DNA from: Laburnicola sp. R22_1
Taxonomy: Eukaryota; Ascomycota; Dothideomycetes; Pleosporales; Didymosphaeriaceae
DNA: 64,000 nucleotides
Assembly: GCA_014281115.1 (NCBI GenBank)
Contig: JACONQ010000004.1
Location: forward strand, 3,472,001-3,536,000
Reading direction: 5' to 3'
Shown: piece after piece, positions 9,608 to 20,033 of the stretch
Numbering within the stretch: the stretch's first letter is position 1
How the letters are laid out: the number at the start of each line of letters is the position of its first letter
Notes under the pieces: model-generated
The model's input: the letters and a program-made list of their open reading frames with translations, nothing else
The model's database searches: none
Told to the model about the DNA's origin: nothing
Translations under genes and position numbers: made by a program

Positions 9608-11792
9608 TTCTATTAGTAGCCCGGACAGTTTTTCTTAGTAACTTCGAGATCCCTTATAACTTATTATAGAACACTACTAACGTTACTTTATAGTAACTTA
9701 TAATAATCTACTATAACTTATAATATACTAAGTTACTATTTAATCTACTTTTTATATTATGCAGCCTCTTTGCGTGGCTACTATAGTCGCGCAAAGCTAA
9801 GAAGTCTTTCTTAGTAGTACGAACTTATAATAAGACTCCTATAATATATAATATATTATCTACCATACTATATATAGGCAATATATAGTATACTTATTAT
9901 AATTTATAGTAAAGCATACTATATCTTAAGTAGTACTTTATCTAATTTTTAGTCACTAAGTGCGTACTATTATAAGATAAAGTTAACCTGTTATTTTTGG
10001 CCTTATAGTAACCTATAATAAAATCACCCTAATTTACTATTAACACTATCTAAAAATAAGCCGCTAAGGGTAATATCTAACTTCTCCTCTATTTTTTTAT
10101 CTATCTAACAGGTCCTTGCGTTGTGCCTAGGCTCTTCGTACCTCCTATAGCGGCGTTGTGTTAAGGGACCTGTCTCTCCCTTACTATTACCTTGCGCCCT
10201 TTTTAATAACTTTACCCTAATAGAAGGGCTTTCTACTCTTAAATCTGCTCCCTAAGCAAAGCCTAGCGTTTTACCTTTCTAAATGCGCTTTCTTTTACGC
10301 GTTTTTCGCTTTATTAGAACCTTAATTTACTTCTTAAGTTCTTTAATACGAGTGTCTTAAAGTACACTATAGTAGAGCATAATTTTAGCACCTTTTATAA
10401 GCTATAAGTAGCTTAATTTAGTATTAGGTAAAGACTAAATAAAAGAGTTGCGTACGAGCTTTAACTAGAATCTAAACTTAAGGGTATTACTTAGGGTCCT
10501 GGCTTGCCATAGTGTATCTAGTGGGGTACCCTAAGGTGGAGTGTAAATACGCATATTAAGACGATCTACCACTACTAACATATCTAAAGAAATAAGTCTA
10601 GAGGCCTTAAAGACTTTCTTATAGTTTTCTAGTGTAAATATATTAAAAAACGCATTAGAAAGGCTAGTAGAAAGCCCTCTTTATTAATATAAAAGACGCG
10701 TTAGTGCGCTAAGTCCTACACGCACTAGGAGTACTTTAGCTTTAGTGGCGCGAAATAGACTATATTAAGTGGCTAGAGGATATAAGATAAGTGCGCTAGT
10801 ATATAGAGTGTTAGAATCTTCTATTCTAGGCAATAATTCTTAAAATCCTAGGCGTGGTGGCTCTTATAGCTGTCTAGAATAAGTAACCTCTATAACTCTA
10901 CTATACGCGGCCTTATATACGCGTTAAAGTGCTTTAACTACGTAACTCTAAGCTTGCTGTTAGTCTAGCTAGTCTTAGAGACTAAGAGCTTCTAATTATA
11001 GAGGATACTAGTCTCCTTATACTACGCTAAAATGTAGACTCGCCCTTTATAGATAATAAAGAGTAGGGCAGTATACCTAGTAGCGCAAATACTCTAAATT
11101 ACTATAACCTACTTGTGGTTGCCTGGCTAAATAAGCGTAGATTAAGAATATCTTTCTAAACTAGTTATAACTTTTATTAAGCTAATAATTCTTATCTAGA
11201 AGCCTATCTTATTAAAGTTATAGATGTCTTTATTTTGCACTCTATACTTGGCTTTTATATCCTCTACTAGCTAAAACCACGCGTTTATAACCTCTAGGTC
11301 TTTTTATTATATTCTCTATTAGTTCTTCGCTTAATTAAAAGCCATTTTAAGCTTAGATATACGGTTTACAAAGCGCTAAGCCTAGTATTATTCTATATGG
11401 TCTCTGTGCCGCGCAGCTAGCAGTTTGTTAGCTATATCTTCTACCTTACCTAGCTAGGGTATAAATTCTCGCGAATCTAGATTAAGGATATACTATATAA
11501 GCGTCTACTTTTTAGTTATAGTAAGCTTTACTATACCTAATTATGTATCTGCTTAGGCAGTAATTCTGTTAATTTAATTACTTAGTGTAGACTTTAGGAT
11601 ATTATATACTATAGCAGCGCGTCGTAGGCTTAAAATTTGCTTATTCTAATAGGCATAAAGGGCAAGCTTAATTCTGCCTTCTTAATTAGATAATAACGCG
11701 TCGTGTTATTAAGACATTATAATTCATAGTAAAGTATTGTAGTCTTAGCAAAAACTATCCAACGGACTAATCTATCCGGGCTACTAATAGAA
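9608..11792 (-). mobile_element. RIP-inactivated Fot1/pogo-type (Tc1/mariner superfamily) transposon
   Basis: About 2.2 kb bounded by inverted repeats: TTCTATTAGTAGCCCGGACAG at the left end and the reverse complement of CTATCCGGGCTACTAATAGAA at the right, differing by one C/T. TA dinucleotides lie just outside at 9606-9607 and 11793-11794, as expected for TA target duplication. A degraded transposase reads on the minus strand from 11717. Recognisable pieces include RIKLALYAY, LSLRRAAIVYNI, LNLDSREF, VEDIANKLLAAR and DIYNFNKIGF. The last is the NFDETGF box of Fot1-like transposases with the catalytic Asp replaced by Asn. Exact ends are uncertain by a few bases. Confidence 0.85.
10050..11717 (-). 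pseudogene. Degenerate Fot1-like transposase
   Basis: The minus-strand frame from ATG 11717 holds an N-terminal helix-turn-helix remnant (RRAAIVYNILKSTLSN), a CENP-B-like segment (VEDIANKLLAARHRDHIE), then the DDE domain beginning around IYNFNKIGF near 11215. There are frequent stops from TGG-to-TAG and CAA-to-TAA type changes. The lower coordinate is an estimate from the usual 500-560 aa length of the family. Confidence 0.7.
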
Positions 11793-11794
11793 TA

Positions 11795-12145
11795 TATTAT
11801 TTACTTTTTATTTTTTTAAAATTATCTTTTTATATGTATGTTGTTAAATTAACTACCTAGGGTAGAACAACAAAGGCTTTTATCTTAAATAATATAACAA
11901 AAAAGCAGAGCCCCCTACTTAGTAATTAAAAAGATCTTTTTATATAGCGTTAATTAAATCTACCTAGGTTTAATTAACGCCACATAGTTTACTTTTAATA
12001 ACTAAATATTTATACTTATATCTTTAAGTAATATATAAAGTAAAAATTTATCTAGTAAAAAATAGACTAAAATAAGTAAATTTTTAAAAAAAGTTATAAA
12101 AAACTACTTAGCTAATAGTAACCTAGAGTTAACGCGGTTATAAGT
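11795..12145. repeat. AT-rich sequence right of the Fot1-like element
   Basis: No gene or element is recognisable. Two short copies of a CTACCTAGG core occur (near 11859 and 11971) in opposed AT-rich contexts. The composition switches to GC-balanced at about 12160. Confidence 0.4.
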
Positions 12146-12159
12146 TAGTGGGTATAGCT

Positions 12160-12603
12160 AACAGCCTCGGGCGACTTGATGGCGCTGACTGAGGAACTAC
12201 GCCATGTCCTCTTGCCCATCGACTGGACTATCAGTCTAGAAGTATCAGCCTGGGCTTGATAGTATGGATACAAAATGTCCCTGCTTGTATCCTATCCAAT
12301 CTCATCACGATGTAGGCTTCTCACCTGGGCAAGCTTGAGGTGCCCAGGTGCAGATGCACGGGCAAACACGTGAGTACGCGGCTGCCCAGGTGGGTCGTGC
12401 GCGACTTCTGCATTCACTACCGCGCCGTCACCATCCCACAACACCAGCCGTGAGCCTACACGCCTTCCACTCCGAAAGTCTCTCCGCGTCCTCCTTTGCG
12501 GCATCACCGATAACCGACACCCACCAATGTGGCCATGAGCAGTCCTCCCCCTACGTTCCAAACTTCAACAACCGCGTGGTGGGGCTGACAACCACACTGC
12601 GCA
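12160..12603. promoter_or_regulatory. APC2 upstream region
   Basis: GC-balanced sequence between the RIP island and the APC2 start. Open frames here overlap on both strands and resemble nothing known. It should contain the APC2 promoter, and its distal edge is within about 450 bp of the heterochromatin-like island. Confidence 0.4.
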
Positions 12604-15382
12604 ATGGACCACGCGACCCTCGTCTTCGCCTCCGTCTTCCCTGTTCCTTCGCTCTCACACACGACTCCTACGCCTGTCGCCACACCCGATCTCGGTTATA
12701 CAGCGCCTGGAGCATCTTTCGGTAGCCCGCACGTCGCCAATGCAGGTGGAGCGCAGCATCGCGCAGTCCGACGAAATCTTGCGTGGAGCACTGCGACGCG
12801 CTTTCTAAGCTTCCCGAAAAACCTTAACGAGGCTGGGAGGAGGATACAAAGGCCTTCGGATGTGGAAGAAGCTTTGGGCTATCTGTTGATTGGAGAAGGC
12901 ATCAGCCAGGATGGGGAAGAGGGTATTGCGGACTGGTACGCGAACGAGGCTCGGCTACATTTCGCAAGTTACGTGAGGCCGGACCTTGTAGAGCTGTGGG
13001 ATAAGGTATGGATTCCAGTTGAAGTCAGAGGATAGAGCACTCGGGTTAACGCATCATGAGCAGGAGATCGAACTACGAAATGCCTGGGATGTCCTCGAAG
13101 AAACACAACGGGTACTTCAGCAGGTCCAGAGCCTCTACCTCCAACCCTTCAATGACCATTTGATGCCCTTCATCCAGCAAGCCGTCAGCAACATCACAAT
13201 CCGTGCTAGTAGGTCCGCGCAGACGGTAGAAGCCGATATGATCGAAGCTGCGAGCCGAAAGTTCCAAAGGGAAATACATGCTGCTTTCGCGCAGAGTACA
13301 TCACCAAGCAGTTTCTCGAAGACGTTGAGTTATGTGCTTTATGATGCAGGCTGCAGGCTATTCCGCCTGCACATACGCCGTGACGATATCCAAACTAGCA
13401 CAACACCCGAGGACACAAAAGAAGTTCGCATGCGGATGATGAGGTTATTAGTTGGCCTTGAACATGTCGGCCTAGGGCAAGATAACGCACAAAGAGCACT
13501 GGCACACGCGACGAACAAACTACTAGACACATTCATCATCAGCCATTACCTTAAAGTAGACTGGTTCTCGGCAAAGCCCGTCACGTCCGAACTACGGATG
13601 TGGATTGAGAGCGGCTTTTGCCCGCTAGTGGAGCTGGTTATGGAGTGTTTAAAGTCCAAGTCTATTACCATACAACCGCTACAGCTGAAGCAGTGGCAAG
13701 AGATGGCGTTGGATAGGCTAGGTCGGGCAAGGGTCGAGAATCTCTTTGATTTTGTCGCCAACTGGGACCGAAGCTTAGGCGCTATACTAGATCTCAAGGT
13801 GAGTAACCCTGCCCATCAGGCCTTTGCATTGATTCATCTGCTCCAGGAGTACTTGAGACTTGAAGGTGCAAAAGAACATCTAAAAGTCAGCTTTTCCCGC
13901 CAGGTTTCAAGACGACTTCTACATCCAGGCGCGACCACAACATACATACTGAATGTTTACATCTCCATAATCCGCGCATTCCATAAGCTGGAACCCAAAG
14001 GTGTTTTGCTACAAAGCGTAGCACGACCAATTCGAAGATATTTGAAAGAGCGAGAAGATACCGCCCGGGTCATAATATCAAGCCTTCTAATCGACCTGGG
14101 GGATGAAAACAGCGTCAAGCAAGCGTCCAGTGGAGAGTTGTCATATGAAATTGCTAGTGAGATTGCAAGACCTTTCGCTTACGCTGAGGCCACTGATGAC
14201 GAGTTCAACTGGAATGACATGAGTTGGCAGCCTCCACCCTACGATGCGTCTCCAGAGTACAAGAAATCCAAGGTGGAAGATGTGATATACTTCCTCTTGA
14301 CGCTGTGGGACCGTGACGACTTCATCAACGAATTGAAGAACATATTAGGTGATCATCTGCTGAGATGTCAGGATCCGGAATTCCAAAATGAGATCCGTTT
14401 GCTAGAGCTTGTCAGGGTTCGGCTCGGTGAAGACAAATTACAGGCATGCGAGGTCATGCTGCGGGATGTCCTGGAGTCCAGGCGCATCAACGAGATCATT
14501 CGCGCTGCCAGTGACAAACCCCAAGAGGAACCGCCGCAAACGCCCAAAGGCACGAGCCCAAGGACACCTCAGCCACGACGACCTACTACCTCCGCGCCAG
14601 TTGCCAACCCCTCGTTAGGCCCGGCACTCAATGCACAAATCCTCTCGTCTTTCTTCTGGCCGATACTCCGCGACGAGACGTTCCGCGTCCCTGCCCAGAT
14701 TGAATCTTTGCAGCAAGTATACGAAGCACGCTTTGAGCGCATCAAGGGCATGCGCAAGTTGCGTTGGATGAATGCTTTAGGTGACAGTCGTATCACGCTC
14801 GAATTCGATGACAGGACAGAAGAGTTCGAACATCTCACCCCGTGGCAGGTCAGCGTGGTGTATGCCTTCCAGTCACGAGAGGGCGAGGAGTGGATCGGCA
14901 AAGGTAAGGGAAAGGCAAAAGACGAAGGTATAACGAGGAATGCAGAGCAGCTTGAAGAAATGCTGGAAATGGACGAATCGCTCGTGCGCCAGGCGCTCGC
15001 TTTCTGGGTCGGTAAGAGCGTCCTACGAGAAGTGTCTCCTAACACATATGCCGTAATTGAGCGCCTTGATTCTTCGACGAAGGACTCCGACGCTGCAGCT
15101 GCTGCGCAGGAACTCGCTGAAGTACAAGCTGCACAGTCGACTACCGTCAAATCGCAAGCTGATCTGCTGGAGGAGAGGAAGGATGTCTACATGAGTTTCA
15201 TCATCGGCATGTTAACGGCTCAGGGGAACCTGCCAGTTATGAGGATATTGATGATGATGCGCATGATGGTGCAAGGGGGATTCCCTTTCGGGGCCGAAGA
15301 GGTGAAGGCACTGCTTGGGGAGATGGAAGTGAAAGGGAAGGTTGTTCCCCTCGGGGGTGACGTGTGGGGAATCAGGAAGTAG
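12604..15382 (+). CDS. APC2: Anaphase-promoting complex subunit 2 (cullin-like)
   Basis: Cullin-like scaffold of the APC/C ubiquitin ligase, which binds the RING subunit Apc11 and drives mitotic exit. Exons 12604-13005 and 13064-15382, with a 58-bp phase-0 intron containing GGTTAAC before CAG. The product is 906 aa. The middle (about residues 500-760) is cullin-homology sequence, including VEDVIYFLLTLWDRDDF and, later, LRKLRWMNALGDS-like text. The last 65 residues form the APC2 winged-helix C-terminal domain: YMSFIIGMLTAQGNLPVMRI at about 840, ending GGDVWGIRK. Residues LEEMLEMDESLVRQALAFW precede it. A Thr/Pro/Ser-rich spacer lies near residue 625. Without the intron the reading frame breaks, which supports the splice. 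Confidence 0.93.
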
Positions 15383-15836
15383 GCGGAAGCATGACGAGCT
15401 GGATATACTCGACGGACAAAGGATCGACCTCTTTCCTGGCCGCTACCCCATACCCAAGTGCTTACTTTGCCGCTATATCGTATTGTTTCACCCTTCTTGT
15501 GCAAGCAGCGATGCTGGTGTAGTCAAGGTGATGGGCGTGTCTTCAACCGAATTGTGAACTGCACAAAAAGCACCTTACTGTGCAGTGTTATGTCCGCGGT
15601 TCTGCGATCGTCCTCCCTGTCCGAGATGGTCCAATTATGAACATTGTAGTATGTCGGGAAGCAGCCCTGGAGGCTGTGGAGTCACCTGACCGGATCTGCC
15701 GGTATATACAGCGGGGATGACTTGACTTCCGATTGGCTGAAAGTACGTGAATAGGTTTGCTGATCGGATGTACCCAACCGAATGATCGTCGACTCAGCGG
15801 AGTAATGAGCACAACCAACCATGCAAAGACAGCGAC
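15383..15836. promoter_or_regulatory. APC2-prpF-like intergenic region with TATA box and uORFs
   Basis: A TATATA lies at 15703-15708, about 130 bp upstream of the next gene's ATG, and an inverted CCAAT (ATTGG) near 15733. Two small upstream frames precede that ATG. One is at 15805-15840, whose TGA overlaps the main start as ATGA. The other is at 15821-15865, out of frame and overlapping the start. They matter only if the transcript begins upstream of 15805. Confidence 0.5.
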
Positions 15837-17039
15837 ATGAACTCACTTACTTCCAGCCCGCGTAGAGGGCGCTACACATCATTCCTTCGAAGCCACGCAC
15901 GAACCTTCCGTGCGTCATCCCGCCTTCCAAAGCAACAATCCTTTCCAGCAGCATACTACCGCGGCGGCACATCGCGCGCAGTCATTTTCAATACAAAGGA
16001 CCTCCCGTCCTCGCAGCAGTTATGGCCTTTGATATTCCGCGGTGTCATAAATTCACCAGATCCGAATGGCCGACAACTGAACGGCATGGGCGGCGGTGTC
16101 TCTTCCCTTTCCAAAGTCTGCATTGTCGGCCCATCAACAAGGCACGATGCAGATGTTGATTATACCTTTGCAGCGATTGGTGTGAAGGACTCTGAAGTAG
16201 ACTTCTCTAGCAACTGCGGCAATATGAGCGCTGCAATGGGGCCTTTTGCTGTGAATGCAGGGCTGGTGCAGAAGAAGGATGGCGACTGCACAGTACGCAT
16301 ATACAATACGAACACTGGCAAGATAATTCACTCGAAATTTCCCGTGGAGGATGGAGAGGCCAAGGTTGACGGTCCCTTTGCAATCGATGGCGTAGCGGGG
16401 ACCAGCGCTAAGATCGAACTCGCATTCATCGACCCATCTGGCTCAAAGACAGGCAAAACGCTACCAACGGGGAAGATTGTCGATACTTTTGATGGGGCCC
16501 AGGTGACATGCATTGATGTAGGGAACCCTTGCGTCTTCGTCCACGCCTCAAGCCTCGGTGTAGAAGGGGGTATCCTCGCCGACGCCATAGATTCACACCC
16601 TGATCTCCTACATCGCCTGGACTCGATACGACGGCAGGCGGCTGTTACGATGGGAGTATCAAAATCCATATACTCTGTGCCAGGCTCGATCCCGAAGATT
16701 GCTATGGTGGCAGCACCTTACAAACATGAGTTGATTTCAGGAGAGTCCGTCGAAGAAGAAGACTGCGATCTGCTTGTACGAGCACTCAGCGTTGGGCAAC
16801 CGCATCGAGCGGTGCCAATCACAGTAGCAATGGCACTCGCTGTAGCGTCACGGATAAACGGGTCCGTGGTCAAGGACGTAACCAGTTCGAATCCTGTGGA
16901 TAGAGATGGAGTAACAATAGGACACAACAGTGGGAAGCTCCTTGTTGGGGCAAATTTCGATGCCGAAGGCGCAGTTAAAGACGCTACTGTGTTTCGTACT
17001 GCTCGACGAATCATGGAAGGCATTGTCTATGCAACTTGA
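15837..17039 (+). CDS. PrpF-family isomerase (DUF453), probably mitochondrial
   Basis: Member of the PrpF / 4-oxalomesaconate tautomerase family, which shifts a double bond in tricarboxylic-type acids; PrpF acts on 2-methylaconitate in the methylcitrate route of propionate breakdown. Single exon, 400 aa, close to the usual length. About 35 N-terminal residues are rich in Arg and Ser with few acidic residues, like a mitochondrial targeting peptide. Family motifs follow: AYYRGGTSRAVIF near 40, NGMGGGVSSLSK near 82, SSNCGNMSAAMGPF with Cys near 127, TCIDVGNPCVFV, and VTIGHNSGKL near 360. The exact substrate cannot be told from sequence. It is convergent with the GST gene 283 bp away. Confidence 0.88.
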   Translation: MNSLTSSPRRGRYTSFLRSHARTFRASSRLPKQQSFPAAYYRGGTSRAVIFNTKDLPSSQQLWPLIFRGVINSPDPNGRQLNGMGGGVSSLSKVCIVGPSTRHDADVDYTFAAIGVKDSEVDFSSNCGNMSAAMGPFAVNAGLVQKKDGDCTVRIYNTNTGKIIHSKFPVEDGEAKVDGPFAIDGVAGTSAKIELAFIDPSGSKTGKTLPTGKIVDTFDGAQVTCIDVGNPCVFVHASSLGVEGGILADAIDSHPDLLHRLDSIRRQAAVTMGVSKSIYSVPGSIPKIAMVAAPYKHELISGESVEEEDCDLLVRALSVGQPHRAVPITVAMALAVASRINGSVVKDVTSSNPVDRDGVTIGHNSGKLLVGANFDAEGAVKDATVFRTARRIMEGIVYAT

Positions 17040-17321
17040 AAAGCACATAGTTGCAAGCGCCTGGTGAGTACGCCGCATCACTGTTCGGGATCAACCGATA
17101 AGAGGAATCCGGAAGGAAGTAAGCATCTAAATATGCTCATGAATATCTGTACAGGGCCAGGGGCGGTTGAATATATATATATCGCTTGGGAGATCGAAAG
17201 AGAAAGTGTATGAGTTTTTAATTTGACGTCAAATTGTATCGCAATGACTTATTTATACAACTCGGATGTCGCCAAGGAAAGGCACCCGTTCAGGAAAGCA
17301 CGAAACTTCTTATTAGGATGC

Positions 17322-18143
17322 CTACTCCATATTCTTGTAAAACCCAGCGACCATCGACAAATACAGATCAAGTGTACGTCCTGCCGCCTCTCTACCCCGC
17401 ATACGCTCCACCCACGCCTTCACAGTGGGAAACTCATCCAAATCGAAACCATACCGAGATATGTCCAGCTGCGTCAGCATCAAATGAAGCTGCTCCTGCC
17501 ACGGAAGCCACGCCAGATCGACATACGAGATCCTCCCGCCAACCAACCAAGGTCCGTCACCGCCCTCGAACAGCTCCGCCTGCTTCTTCAGATGTCCTTC
17601 TAGCACCCCAGTTGCGCGTTTGGCCTCGAGGACGTAGCGTTCCACTGCGGAGGGAACCTTGTCTGCATGGAAGTACTTGAACCACACCGCCTGTCCGTAA
17701 TAAGGGCCTTGTCCCGATACTTGAAAGTAGAGGAACTGCTTGGCTCCACACGCGTCTTTGCTGCTGGGCTCGAAACTGAATTTCCGCTCCGCGTCGTACT
17801 TATCCACTAGGTATTCGATGATGGCGCCTGATTCCCAGATGGTCATGTCGGTGTTGGGGTCGTAGATGGCTGGGAAGCGGCCGTTGGGGTTGACCGCCAG
17901 GTACTCTGGCCCTTTGACGTTCTCTCGCTGCGTTGGAGCATCTTCGAAGGCGAGCTTGAGTCCCTCGAAGAATATTCGGATTTTTACGGGGTTGGGGCCG
18001 AAGAGTTGGCCGTAGAACTTGAGAGGCTTGAGAGGCGTGATGTTGGAGGTCTGGATCTGCTGCGTTCTTTCGTAGGATGGTGGGAGGAGAAGGTTTGATG
18101 ATGCGATGATATTTGGGTGATGCATCGTAAGCACAGGATACAT
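17322..18143 (-). CDS. Ure2-like glutathione S-transferase
   Basis: Cytosolic glutathione transferase with a thioredoxin-like N-terminal domain and an all-helical C-terminal domain, single exon, 273 aa. About 40 extra residues precede the GST fold, which starts at LKFYGQLFGPNPVKIR. The glutathione-site segment NPNGRFPAIYDP and the following WESGAIIEYLVDKYD are typical of the Ure2p-like/GstB class of ascomycetes. WLVGGRISYVDLAWLPW in the C-terminal domain is the GST N-capping/hydrophobic staple region. The likely role is detoxification or stress response. An alternative ATG lies at 18125. The promoter is interrupted 88 bp upstream by a pogo transposon (18231-20017), which could alter its expression. 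Confidence 0.92.
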   Translation of the reverse strand: MYPVLTMHHPNIIASSNLLLPPSYERTQQIQTSNITPLKPLKFYGQLFGPNPVKIRIFFEGLKLAFEDAPTQRENVKGPEYLAVNPNGRFPAIYDPNTDMTIWESGAIIEYLVDKYDAERKFSFEPSSKDACGAKQFLYFQVSGQGPYYGQAVWFKYFHADKVPSAVERYVLEAKRATGVLEGHLKKQAELFEGGDGPWLVGGRISYVDLAWLPWQEQLHLMLTQLDISRYGFDLDEFPTVKAWVERMRGREAAGRTLDLYLSMVAGFYKNME

Positions 18144-18230
18144 TTGGATACATATACCACAAGATGGGTTTGTAAGCTTTATCGCGGTTATCTCTTTTAT
18201 GCGCTGCTTTTGGCTTCAATTTTACTAGTA

Positions 18231-18318
18231 AGCTCGCGCACAAGGAACTCGCGCACCCCTAGTTCTCGCGCACCCCCACCAAATCGCGCCCCCTCACAAA
18301 GACGCGTATTTTATCAAC
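18231..18318 (+). repeat. Left terminal inverted repeat of transposon A
   Basis: It begins AGCTCGCGCACAAGGAACTC and matches the reverse complement of 19928-20017 with a few substitutions and small gaps. The motif CTCGCGCAC occurs three times with about 16-bp spacing. Confidence 0.9.
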
Positions 18319-18332
18319 ACTTCTTGTTCAAT

Positions 18333-19925
18333 ATGGATATACGCGAGCAGAGTATACAATTTGCTATCGCGCAATACAATGCTGGCGTTTTTACAAGCCA
18401 ACGAGCCGCCGCAAAGGCCTACGGTGTTCCTCCCTCCACCCTACGCGATCGACTAGGTGGCATGGCGAACAGACGCGCCAGCCACGCCAACCAGCAGCGA
18501 TTGACACCGGATCAAGAAAGCTTCCTAGTAGAGTGGATTCTTGAGCAGGATACCAATGGCTACCCTCCCTCGCACGCGCGCGCTCGAGAAATGGCGACCC
18601 GAATTCTCCGTATGAACGGCGACGTAGAGCCTCTAGGCAAAAGGTGGATGCAACACTTTATACAGCGCAACCCACGCGTTGCTTCTGTTATAGGGAGAAA
18701 GCTAGATACAAGCCGCGCTGAGGCAGCTACACTAGAACAAATTAACGCGTTTCTTGAGCTATTTGAGCGCGTCAGAATCAGGCTAGGCATACAGGCAGAG
18801 AATATCTGGAATATTGATGAGACTGGTATTGCCCTTGGTGTAGGTACCAACTCCAGGGTGCTCGCAAATAGCTAAAAAAGAAAGGCTTACATCAAGTCGC
18901 CAGAGAATCGCGAGTGGGTCTCAATAATTGAGGCTGTATCAGCTACAGGGCAGAAGCTGCCCTGCGCTGTTATTTTCAAAGGCCAGAGCCTACAAACAAC
19001 CTGGTTTCCAGCATCTATACCAAATTGGCTCTATACAACCTCAGAGAATGGGTGGACCTCGCAGGAGATAGGCCTTGAGTGGTTGCGCCGGCTCTTTCTA
19101 CCAGAATCAGCGCCTAAGGGTAGCCAATACCGGCTACTCCTCTGCGACGCGCATAGTAGCCATGTGAATATTGAGTTCCTCTGGGCTTGCAAGCAGGCTC
19201 GAGTAGAGCTTCTATTTCTACTAGCTTATTTAACACACCTCCTACAGCCGCTAGATCTATCAGGGTTCTTGGTTATTAAGTCGAACTATAAAAATCACAT
19301 ACGCGACCTGGCGAGCCTTGACGACGCCGCGCCTATTAAGAAGGCGCGCTTTATTAGCTACTACCACCTAGCCAGAGAGGAAGGCCTCTTAGAGAGGGTG
19401 ATTCGGGCTGGCTGGCGCGCTGCTGGTCTTGTTCCCTATAACCCTAATCAGGTACTTCTATCCTCACAGGTTATAGGCAGGCCAGCAACGCCGCCACGCC
19501 TACCTCAGGACCTCAACGCGATCAATACGCTCTATCGCACCCCTCAGAAACCTCAGGACGTGTACGCAACTCAGAAACATATTGAGAGGTCACAAGAGCT
19601 ATTAAAACCTACGCGCCAGGCATTCCAAAAAATGAGCAAGGCAATAGCTATTAGCAATAGTCGAGCAGCAAAGCAGGAATTAATAATCTCTCGCCTACAG
19701 TATTAACTAGAGGCTACTAGCTCTCAGAAAAAGCGGAAACGAATCACTGTAGATTACAACTAAAGATTTGCTGATATTGAGAGTATCAAGCGTACAGTTG
19801 ATCAAGCTGCTGCTGCAGAAGCTCAGAGCTCTAGGCCTAGAGCTCAGAGGCGTGCTGTAGCTACAGGGAGGGCAGCGCCTGATACTACCTTTCAATCTAT
19901 GTGCATGGAGTGGCAATTAGAATAG
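18333..19925 (+). pseudogene. Pogo-type transposase with three premature stops
   Basis: A 531-codon frame from ATG 18333 to TAG 19925. The N-terminal Psq-like helix-turn-helix includes SQRAAAKAYGVPPSTLRDR. A CENP-B/Tc5-type DNA-binding region follows, with GKRWMQHFIQRNPRV. The DDE domain keeps all three acidic positions: WNIDETG, LLLCDAHSSH and LLQPLDLSGF. In-frame TAA codons at 18873, 19704 and 19761 are the only breaks, and there is no frameshift. Each can be explained by one C-to-T change in CAA, the preferred RIP context. The tail after the second stop is basic and may be dispensable; the first stop, before the middle of the DDE domain, is disabling. Confidence 0.88.
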
Positions 19926-19927
19926 GC

Positions 19928-20017
19928 GTTAATAAAATACGCGTCTTTTTTGTGCGGGTGCGCGATTTGGTGGGGTGCGCGAGTACTAGGGGTGCGCGAG
20001 TTCCTTGTGCGCGAGCT
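19928..20017 (-). repeat. Right terminal inverted repeat of transposon A
   Basis: Reverse complement partner of 18231-18318. It ends GTGCGCGAGCT next to the TA duplication at 20018-20019. Confidence 0.9.
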
Positions 20018-20033
20018 TATAGGTAAAGACCTA

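Larger units (their letters stand above)
1262..12160. repeat. AT-rich, TpA-rich RIP island
   Basis: About 10.9 kb of strongly AT-rich sequence crowded with TpA steps and stops in every frame, with sharp borders to GC-balanced genic DNA. This pattern is the known outcome of repeat-induced point mutation (CpA to TpA) in ascomycetes. At least two transposons are recognisable inside: Copia at 2890-9531 and Fot1/pogo-type at 9608-11792. The sequence TAGTGGGTATAGCT occurs at 1284-1297 and again at 12146-12159, flanking the island. Confidence 0.9.
18231..20017 (+). mobile_element. Pogo-type DNA transposon A, nearly intact
   Basis: A 1787-bp element with TA target duplications at 18229-18230 and 20018-20019. 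Imperfect inverted repeats of about 88-90 bp bound it (18231-18318 and 19928-20017). Each end contains repeated CTCGCGCAC blocks that could be transposase-binding sites. It holds one 531-codon transposase frame broken only by three TAA codons. It sits 88 bp upstream of the GST start. Its G+C content is like that of genes, unlike the old elements in the RIP island. Confidence 0.92.
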
